A DNA stretch of 7,365 bases, from contig CAMTGL010000101.1 in NCBI GenBank assembly GCA_947071955.1, positions 1 through 7,365 of the forward strand. Direction: 5' to 3'. The position numbers and the translations under genes are program-made. Of the stretch, positions 1 to 4,806 are shown one piece after another. The DNA is from an uncultured Plesiomonas sp. Lineage in GTDB: Bacteria; Pseudomonadota; Gammaproteobacteria; Enterobacterales; CAMTGL01. Position 1 is the first letter of the stretch. Each line of letters opens with the position of its first letter. Below the pieces are notes generated by a model. That model did not search any database and was not told the DNA's origin. It saw only the letters and a program-made list of their open reading frames with translations.

Positions 1-262
1 GCGTGAAGCGATCTCTTTACATCAGGGAAATCCCCTCAGTAAACTGCGCAAATCTCTCGATCAAAATGGAAAATGGTTGCTTAAACAGGTACTCCTTAAC
101 TCTGGTAATCTTGAGGTTCAGGCTCAAAATACCGGTTTAGCCGGAAATAAAATCCTGAAGAACATAGGTATATCATTGTTTAACTTATCTTATAAAGATC
201 GTATCGACAATAATCAGGTCTGGTATCAATCTCAGGGCATGTCTAAATTGGTCTCTTCATAG
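1..262 (+). CDS. C-terminal end of an unrecognised protein (5' end outside the window)
   Basis: An open frame enters from the left edge (first complete codon at base 2) and runs for 86 residues to a TAG stop at 260-262. The TTG at 77 is simply an internal codon, because the frame stays open upstream of it and no ribosome binding site is obvious there. The fragment is hydrophilic and mixed in composition, with no membrane segment, no cysteine pair and no motif that I can assign. It ends in a short stretch around SLFNLSYKDRIDNNQVWYQ and a Ser-rich tail. Base composition is visibly more AT-rich than in argA, recD and recB. It does not resemble AmiC or MltA, which lie upstream of argA in E. coli. 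Coding status rests on the uninterrupted frame up to the edge and on plausible protein composition. I do not know the function. Confidence 0.6.
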   Translation, partial: REAISLHQGNPLSKLRKSLDQNGKWLLKQVLLNSGNLEVQAQNTGLAGNKILKNIGISLFNLSYKDRIDNNQVWYQSQGMSKLVSS

Positions 263-348
263 GGTTGCTATGTACGCTTAGCTTATTTTTCCCCGCACCT
301 TAGTGGGAAACTGTACTCTCCGGCAGAAAAAACTAGAACCGCATTTTG

Positions 349-370
349 CATAGTGATGCAAATCACGCTT
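349..370. promoter_or_regulatory. CRP-like binding site, distal
   Basis: The core AGTGA-TGCAAA-TCACG at 352-367 matches the CRP consensus TGTGA-N6-TCACA at 8 of 10 positions, with the centre between 359 and 360. Relative to the proposed start near 454 the centre lies at about -94.5. A second perfect dyad, TTTGCAT-AGTG-ATGCAAA (345-362), overlaps it, so another regulator could compete for the same DNA. No binding data are available; the call rests on consensus match and position. Confidence 0.55.
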
Positions 371-381
371 TTTACCCACAA

Positions 382-403
382 AAACGTGACTTGCATCACA
401 CAA
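382..403. promoter_or_regulatory. CRP-like binding site, proximal
   Basis: The core CGTGA-CTTGCA-TCACA at 385-400 matches the CRP consensus at 9 of 10 positions, with the centre between 392 and 393. This is about -61.5 from the proposed start at 454, the classic class I activation position. The centre is 33 bp from the distal site, roughly three helical turns, so both sites should face the same side of the DNA. The nine bases GTGATGCAA at 353-361 recur inverted as TTGCATCAC at 391-399. FNR was considered, but the half-sites lack TTGAT. Confidence 0.6.
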
Positions 404-418
404 ATAGATATAAATAAT

Positions 419-454
419 TTAACGCTTAAAATTCAATGACTTATAAAAGTAACA
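419..454 (+). promoter_or_regulatory. Candidate sigma70 promoter for the small membrane zinc-ribbon gene
   Basis: A -35 hexamer TTAACG (419-424, 4 of 6 consensus) and a -10 hexamer TATAAA (442-447, 5 of 6) are separated by the ideal 17 bp. The start is predicted at about A454, leaving an 88-base untranslated leader before the ATG at 542. The weak -35 together with CRP-like sites at about -61.5 and -94.5 fits an activator-dependent promoter. A second TATAAA at 409-414 has no good -35 partner and would place the proximal CRP-like site at an unfavourable distance. Confidence 0.5.
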
Positions 455-528
455 AAATCTTTCGATAAGTAACTAATTGCGATACAGTCAAACCTCTACC
501 CCACATAAACGCTACGGTGATGGCATGC

Positions 529-533
529 AGAGG
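529..533 (+). promoter_or_regulatory. Ribosome binding site of the small zinc-ribbon gene
   Basis: AGAGG lies eight bases before the first of three consecutive ATG codons (542, 545, 548). The spacing favours 542, with 11 and 14 bases to the others. AGAGGTT (529-535) is complementary to AACCTCT at 491-497 in the same leader, so the site could be sequestered in a hairpin with a 31-base loop. Confidence 0.6.
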
Positions 534-541
534 TTACTACT

Positions 542-880
542 ATGATGATGATTGTTTCAGGTATTATGTTTGTTCTGACAATGGCGCTGTTTACCAGCTA
601 CTTTATTGTAAACGCACGTCTGTCACGCCAATGGAATATCCTGCCAACCAAACAGGAATACCTGAAAACGCATCCTAGTTGTGAATATCTGAATAAAGTA
701 AAATGCAATCACTGCCATAGCCGCAATATTCACAATGTTGGCGTTGAACGCGCATACTCTTACCGCCGCCAACACGTATGTGGTAGCTGTGACAGCGCCC
801 TGTTTCGCAGTGAATCTTACCAATTCCCGGGGATCAGCAATATTTACCCGTTTGCGCAAAATAATGAAATGCAGCGTTAA
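542..880 (+). CDS. Small membrane-anchored protein with a four-cysteine zinc-ribbon-like motif, function unknown
   Basis: This 112-residue protein has one hydrophobic segment at residues 4-24 (IVSGIMFVLTMALFTSYFIV), followed at once by Arg/Lys-containing sequence, so it is probably N-anchored with the remainder in the cytoplasm. The soluble part carries two CxxC knuckles, C55-x2-C58 and C80-x2-C83, separated by 21 residues that include His59, His64 and His78. This is typical spacing for a structural zinc ribbon; C47 is an extra cysteine. There is no catalytic motif. The start at 542 is chosen because AGAGG sits eight bases upstream. It is a single-gene unit with its own promoter, CRP-like sites and a downstream terminator, between an unrelated 3' gene end and argA. 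I do not recognise the family by name. Zinc binding and membrane anchoring are inferences from sequence. The intact frame, ribosome binding site and terminator make the gene itself convincing. Confidence 0.85.
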   Translation: MMMIVSGIMFVLTMALFTSYFIVNARLSRQWNILPTKQEYLKTHPSCEYLNKVKCNHCHSRNIHNVGVERAYSYRRQHVCGSCDSALFRSESYQFPGISNIYPFAQNNEMQR

Positions 881-959
881 TTCGGTAATATAACCCGTGC
901 TGTAACACGATAATTACCCGATACTGCATAAGCCATGCCCCGCAGTATCACTAAACAAT

Positions 960-998
960 AAAAGCCACACGGTAAACACCGCGGTGGCTTTTTTATTT
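960..998 (+). terminator. Rho-independent terminator of the small zinc-ribbon gene
   Basis: The stem pairs AAAAGCCAC (960-968) with GTGGCTTTT (984-992). Its upper part pairs CGGT (970-973) with ACCG (978-981) around an AAAC loop, with a small internal bulge between the two. A run of T residues (989-994), then ATTTAT, follows. It lies about 80 bases after the TAA at 878-880. The A-rich left arm and T-rich right arm mean it could also act weakly on the minus strand. Confidence 0.85.
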
Positions 999-1424
999 AT
1001 TCGAGTTAATTTTCCTCTTACTTTTGTGTTTATCTCCTCTTACTGCGCTCTAGCGGCTCTCTTGGTATTTGCTCTTTTTCTCTTTAATCCTGTGCTGTTT
1101 ACCGGATATATATTCCCTGATTTTCCCCCGTAAAAATCAACAACCTGTTTTTTATCCCGCATATTGCTGTTATTTCATTTTTTCTTGGTCATCTTTTTTT
1201 GGGGAATAAGGGGGATAAAAAACATGTTTGGGAAGCAGTACACTATTCGTGTTTAAAGAAAATACGCACGTTCTCTTCTAAAAAGGTAGGCTATCCACAC
1301 ACACTGTCAGGCTAAGCGCTACACCAAAAACAGAATGAAAAAAACAAATTTAGAACCGGTGCTGCGTGGTTTTTATTCTGCTGATTGGTGATTTTATGGG
1401 CAATTATCCTTAATTAAAAAAAAG
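999..1424. other. Intergenic region with no convincing gene
   Basis: This AT-rich stretch separates the terminator from the argA control region. Its first part is pyrimidine-rich on the + strand and holds the 10-mer TCCTCTTACT twice (1013-1022 and 1035-1044), exactly 22 bp apart. The middle has the purine/T-run block TTTTTTTTGGGG around 1193-1204, followed by a second G run at 1210-1214. Two very short ATG frames exist: 1224-1256 (10 codons, with GGGGG upstream) and 1335-1391 (18 codons, without a ribosome binding site). Neither is supported well enough to call as a gene. I see no tRNA, no strong terminator and no clear sigma70 promoter here. Confidence 0.6.
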
Positions 1425-1440
1425 TGTTGCAAACGCAACA
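1425..1440. repeat. Perfect 6-bp inverted repeat upstream of the ArgR boxes
   Basis: TGTTGC (1425-1430) and GCAACA (1435-1440) flank AAAC, forming a 16-bp dyad that ends four bases before the upstream ArgR box. The short arms and lack of a following T run argue against a terminator. A protein operator is possible but I cannot name the regulator. It does not fit the ARG, CRP or PurR consensus. Confidence 0.5.
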
Positions 1441-1443
1441 TCA

Positions 1444-1461
1444 CTAGAATAAAAAAGCAAA
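1444..1461. promoter_or_regulatory. ARG box 1 (ArgR operator half) of argA
   Basis: CTAGAATAAAAAAGCAAA matches the ARG box consensus (wnTGAATwwwwATTCAnw) in the GAAT half, the A/T centre and the final CA, but is degraded in the right half. It lies exactly 3 bp before a stronger box. Paired 18-bp boxes 3 bp apart are the known geometry for hexameric ArgR bound with arginine. TAGAAT at 1445-1450 inside this box is a 5-of-6 match to a -10 hexamer. If it is the argA -10 element, ArgR would block polymerase directly. I see no good -35 at the right distance, so the promoter itself remains tentative. Confidence 0.6.
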
Positions 1462-1464
1462 ATA

Positions 1465-1482
1465 AAGGAATAGTTATTCACA
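1465..1482. promoter_or_regulatory. ARG box 2 (ArgR operator half) of argA
   Basis: AAGGAATAGTTATTCACA matches the ARG box consensus at all but two positions, with both half-sites GAAT and ATTCA intact. It lies 27 to 44 bases before the chosen argA start and would repress argA when arginine is plentiful. This is established ArgR biology applied to a clear sequence match. Confidence 0.75.
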
Positions 1483-1491
1483 TAATTAATC

Positions 1492-1499
1492 AGGTGAGG
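1492..1499 (+). promoter_or_regulatory. Ribosome binding site that decides the argA start
   Basis: AGGTGAGG pairs well with the 16S rRNA tail. Its GAGG core (1496-1499) lies nine bases before TTG 1509. The competing GTG start (1494-1496) is part of this element, which makes it an unlikely initiator. Confidence 0.6.
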
Positions 1500-1508
1500 A
1501 TACCCACA

Positions 1509-2837
1509 TTGAAAGATCGCAGCATGGAGCTTGTTCATGGCTTCCGCCAATCAGCCCCGTATGTGAATGCACACCGTGGAAAGGTGTTTGTGATCATGCT
1601 CGATGGTGAAGTCGTCGAACATAGTAACTATAAAAATATTATCAGTGATCTGGGGCTGATGCATAGCCTGGGCATTAAGCTGGTGATTGTCTACGGCGCA
1701 CGCCACCAGATAGACCGGCTGCACAGCCAGCAGCAACACCCCTGCCGCTACCACAAGCAAATTCGGATCACCGATGGGCGTAGCCTTGATCTGGTCAAAC
1801 AGGCCGCAGGGCAACTGCAATTAGACATTACCGCACGTTTATCGATGAGCTTATCAAACACGCCGATGGCCGGTGCGCATATTAATGTTGTCAGCGGCAA
1901 CTTTGTGATTGCGCAGCCGCTCGGTGTTGATGATGGCATTGATTACTGCCATAGCGGGCGCATTCGCCGGATTGACGTTGACGGCATTCGCCGCCAGCTC
2001 AACAACAACAGTGTGGTGTTGCTCGGGCCGGTGGCAGTATCGGTCACTGGTGAGAGTTTTAATCTGACCTCTGAAGAGATTGCTACCCAACTAGCGATCA
2101 AACTTGATGCCGATAAAATGCTGGGCTTTTGTGCCGAGCGCGGGGCAACAACAGCCGAAGGGGATGTAATTTCAGAGCTGTTCCCGAGTGAAGCGTTAAC
2201 ACTGATCCATGCCCAAGAGATGCAGGGTGATTACCATTCAGCCACGGTGCGTTTTCTACGTGCCGCGGTCACGGCTTGTCGGGCGGGGGTGAAACGCTGC
2301 CATCTGCTCAGTTATGTGGAAGACGGCGCGTTGCTGCAAGAGCTCTTCTCACGCGAAGGGATTGGCACACAAATTGTGATGGAGAGTGCCGAACAGGTGC
2401 GATCGGCGACCATTGATGATATTGGCGGTATTCTAGCGCTGATCCGGCCACTCGAAGAGCAGGGTATTTTGGTGCGTCGCTCACGTGAGCAGCTTGAAAT
2501 TGAGATCAGCCAGTTTACTTTAGTTGAGCGTGATGGGCTGGTCATTGCTTGCGCTGCACTCTACCCATTTACTGATGAGCAGATGGGCGAGATGGCGTGT
2601 GTTGCGGTTCACCCTGAATATCGCAACTCTTCGCGCGGTGATGTTCTGCTCGATCGCGTTCTGGTACAGGCAAAGCGTTTGGGCTTAAAACAGTTGTTTG
2701 TGCTGACGACCCGCAGTATCCATTGGTTTCAAGAGCGGGGTTTTAGCCCTGCCAGTGTGGATGTGTTGCCAGAAAAAAAACAGGCGCTGTATAACTACCA
2801 GCGCCAGTCAAAAATCCTGATTACTGATGTGGTGTAG
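1509..2837 (+). CDS. argA: N-acetylglutamate synthase (amino-acid N-acetyltransferase)
   Basis: ArgA transfers acetyl from acetyl-CoA to L-glutamate, the first committed step of arginine synthesis; it is a cytoplasmic enzyme normally inhibited by arginine. I choose the TTG at 1509 (442 residues, against 443 in E. coli) because GAGG (1496-1499) lies nine bases upstream and the protein then begins MKDRSMELVHGF, in register with the E. coli MVKERKTELVEGF. A GTG at 1494 would add five residues, but it lies within that ribosome binding site and has none of its own. Residues 1 to about 290 form the amino-acid-kinase-like domain (VYGAR near residue 64, DITARLSMSLSNTP, HINVVSGNF, VAVSVTGESFNLTSEE). 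From about residue 300 there is a GNAT acetyltransferase domain with the acetyl-CoA loop VAVHPEYRNSSRG and the end motif YNYQRQSKIL. At residues 14 and 57 it has Gln and Lys where E. coli has His15 and Arg58. The 3' end overlaps recD by 17 bp. Confidence 0.97.
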   Translation: MKDRSMELVHGFRQSAPYVNAHRGKVFVIMLDGEVVEHSNYKNIISDLGLMHSLGIKLVIVYGARHQIDRLHSQQQHPCRYHKQIRITDGRSLDLVKQAAGQLQLDITARLSMSLSNTPMAGAHINVVSGNFVIAQPLGVDDGIDYCHSGRIRRIDVDGIRRQLNNNSVVLLGPVAVSVTGESFNLTSEEIATQLAIKLDADKMLGFCAERGATTAEGDVISELFPSEALTLIHAQEMQGDYHSATVRFLRAAVTACRAGVKRCHLLSYVEDGALLQELFSREGIGTQIVMESAEQVRSATIDDIGGILALIRPLEEQGILVRRSREQLEIEISQFTLVERDGLVIACAALYPFTDEQMGEMACVAVHPEYRNSSRGDVLLDRVLVQAKRLGLKQLFVLTTRSIHWFQERGFSPASVDVLPEKKQALYNYQRQSKILITDVV

Positions 2838-4806
2838 TTGTTCGCATTAGTCTATCGCTAAACCCGCTACGTCGGACTGTCGGGGTATTGATCGCCTGCT
2901 GCAATACCCGCATATCGGTATACAACACCAACTGCTGTTTTGCGCGTGTAATGGCGGTATACACTAGCTCGCGCGACAGCAGCGGGCTGTGTTTATCCGG
3001 TAAAACCAAAACAGTATGGGCGAATTCTGACCCTTGAGATTTATGCACTGTCATGGCAAACACCGTTTCGTGTGCCGGTAGGCGGCTGGTCAGAAAGGAT
3101 TTGATGCTGCCATCGGGCATCTCAAAACAGACCCGAAAGCGAGTTCGCCCCTGCTGATCGGTATCTGCCAGTGTCATGCCGATATCACCGTTAAACAGCC
3201 CCAGTACACTGTCATTTTGCATGATCATAATCGGCCGCCCCTCATACCAGCGGTTGCCATCATCGCGCTGAATCAGCTTGGCCTGTTCCAGTTCTCGTTC
3301 AATGGTGCTGTTTAAGCCGCCAACGCCAAACGGCCCTTCGCGCAACGCACAGAGCAGTTGAAATCCGGCGAAGGTATGCAGTATATCGCGGATAGGCAAC
3401 AACTGATCATCGGGTACGCCGGCACGCACCTGCTCGGCACGTGAGCGCAGTTGTATCAGATATGCACGATAGCCCTGCACGCAACGCTTTAGCAGCTCAC
3501 TGTAGCGCACCGCATCGAGCGGGTATTGCTGAATATCAGGGTACTGGCCACTGAACAGAGTAGCCAGATCGCGGCTATTCCCCTGATTGACTTTGCTGGC
3601 CAATACGCCAATGCCAGAGTGATCATCAAAGCGATAGCTCTTACGTAGTAAGCAGATCTGATCACGCAAGGCATCGCCCTGATCTTGTGCATAGGGGATC
3701 AGATCCGATCCGATCACGGCACTTAACCACTGCGCTTGATCGAGGCTATAGCCTTGATCGGCCAGACGACAGATATCCCCCAGCACCGCTCCCGCTTCTA
3801 CCGAGGCCAGTTGATGCCGATCGCCGAGTAATATCAGCCGCGCATGGTCCGGTAACGCCTCAACCAGACGCGCCATCAGTGACAGATCAACCATTGAGGC
3901 TTCATCCACCACCAGTAAATCAAGGTGCAAGCGGTTATCTTTATGGTGTCGGTAGCGGCTGCTGTTGGGTTGTGCGCCCAGCAAACGGTGCAGTGTACCG
4001 GCCTCGGTCGGGATTTTTTGCTGGATCTCGACAGCAACCGGCAGTTTTTCACGGGCGGCACTGATTGACTCACTCAGACGAGCAGCCGCTTTTCCGGTCG
4101 GCGCAACCAGTTTAATGCGCAAAGATTGTGACGCTTGCGGCAATGCATCTTCTTGCTGTAATCGGCTCTCTTGCAGCAGCAATGCGGCTAACAGGCGGGT
4201 AACTGTGGTGGTCTTTCCTGTTCCTGGGCCACCGGAGATAACCGACATCCGGCTGTTACAGGCAATAGCCGCGGCCACTTTCTGCCAGTTGACGGTGTCA
4301 TCCTGCCCAAATAAGCGGTCTAAAATCGCTTTTTGCGCCGTAATGTTGTCGGTTTGTGCCTGATCGCCTGCCGTGATCCGGTTTTCACTGTGTTGCAGAT
4401 ACTCGACGATCAGCCCCTCATCCTGCCATAAGCGGTGTAAATAGAGATAATCGCCGCTCAGTACTAGCGGTGTTGCGCAGCGTCCATCGCCTACCGCCAT
4501 GCAGTGCTGTAACCTTGCCGGCCATTCGGTAGTGGGAATACCTCCGGTGCTGTGCCAGAGTGCGCGACTATCACGCAAGCCAAATAAACGGGTCGGGTTT
4601 AGCTGGCGCAAATCAAGACAGACATGGCCATTACCGGCTTCGGCACTGATCAGCGCGGCAACCAAAGCGAGCAGTGGATCAGCATCATGCAGCGCCAGAT
4701 AACGGGCAAACTGGTAATCTAACGGGCGGATAATTCGCTCACGGCTCAACTGCTGCAAATGGGCTAAAATACCGTGGTTCATGCTGAGGTTCATGCTTGG
4801 ATTCAT
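2821..4806 (-). CDS. recD: Exodeoxyribonuclease V alpha subunit, 5'-3' helicase RecD
   Basis: RecD is the fast 5'-3' motor of RecBCD, which unwinds and degrades double-strand ends until it meets Chi and then promotes RecA loading. All superfamily 1 helicase motifs are present: Walker A GGPGTGKT (192-199, Lys198), motif Ia APTGKAAARL (235-244), Walker B DEAS (301-304), motif III GDRHQLAS (328-335), motif IV SYRF (390-393), motif V VHKSQGSEF (587-595) and motif VI YTAITRAK (616-623). At 661 residues it is about 50 longer than E. coli RecD (608). The additions are eight residues at the N terminus, about ten after the Walker A helix (residues 210-229) and about fourteen near residues 455-475. The start ATG (4806-4804) overlaps the recB stop as ATGA and has GGAG seven bases upstream inside recB, so the two are likely coupled in translation. 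The end converges with argA, with 17 bp shared and no terminator between them. Confidence 0.97.
   Translation of the reverse strand: MNPSMNLSMNHGILAHLQQLSRERIIRPLDYQFARYLALHDADPLLALVAALISAEAGNGHVCLDLRQLNPTRLFGLRDSRALWHSTGGIPTTEWPARLQHCMAVGDGRCATPLVLSGDYLYLHRLWQDEGLIVEYLQHSENRITAGDQAQTDNITAQKAILDRLFGQDDTVNWQKVAAAIACNSRMSVISGGPGTGKTTTVTRLLAALLLQESRLQQEDALPQASQSLRIKLVAPTGKAAARLSESISAAREKLPVAVEIQQKIPTEAGTLHRLLGAQPNSSRYRHHKDNRLHLDLLVVDEASMVDLSLMARLVEALPDHARLILLGDRHQLASVEAGAVLGDICRLADQGYSLDQAQWLSAVIGSDLIPYAQDQGDALRDQICLLRKSYRFDDHSGIGVLASKVNQGNSRDLATLFSGQYPDIQQYPLDAVRYSELLKRCVQGYRAYLIQLRSRAEQVRAGVPDDQLLPIRDILHTFAGFQLLCALREGPFGVGGLNSTIERELEQAKLIQRDDGNRWYEGRPIMIMQNDSVLGLFNGDIGMTLADTDQQGRTRFRVCFEMPDGSIKSFLTSRLPAHETVFAMTVHKSQGSEFAHTVLVLPDKHSPLLSRELVYTAITRAKQQLVLYTDMRVLQQAINTPTVRRSGFSDRLMRTTTPHQ
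4771..4806 (-). repeat. Three imperfect 12-bp tandem units at the recD start
   Basis: Read on the minus strand, three successive 12-base units each begin ATGAA: ATGAATCCAAGC, ATGAACCTCAGC and ATGAACCACGGT. They encode MNPS, MNLS and MNHG. Adjacent units agree at 9 of 12 positions. The third ATG (4782) lines up best with the start of E. coli RecD. The first has the GGAG ribosome binding site and the ATGA overlap with recB. The pattern suggests a short duplication that lengthened the N terminus. Confidence 0.7.

Noticed and set aside
286..310. Stem-loop-like sequence TTTCCC...GGGAAA after the first gene end
   Set aside because: The inner pairing is imperfect and no T run follows on the + strand, so a terminator call is not supported.
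1193..1232. G-quadruplex from the G runs near 1201, 1210 and 1230
   Set aside because: Only three G runs are present where four are needed.
1354..1374. AACC...GGTTTTT as a terminator before argA
   Set aside because: Only four pairs form around a ten-base loop, which is too weak to call.
1335..1391. Eighteen-codon frame MKKTNLEPVLRGFYSADW upstream of argA
   Set aside because: No ribosome binding site precedes the ATG and nothing else supports translation.
1427..1450. TTGCAA as the -35 partner of TAGAAT for the argA promoter
   Set aside because: The spacer is only 12 bp, far below the workable range; TAGAAT alone is kept as a tentative -10.
1551..2545. Minus-strand open frames inside argA and inside the zinc-ribbon gene
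   Set aside because: Each is opposite a convincing gene, lacks a ribosome binding site and has an atypical composition.
3687..4363. Open frames on the + strand of 125 and 132 codons inside recD
   Set aside because: They lie opposite the conserved helicase region of recD, have low-complexity Pro/Arg/Ala-rich translations, no ribosome binding site, and match what antisense frames of a GC-rich gene usually give.
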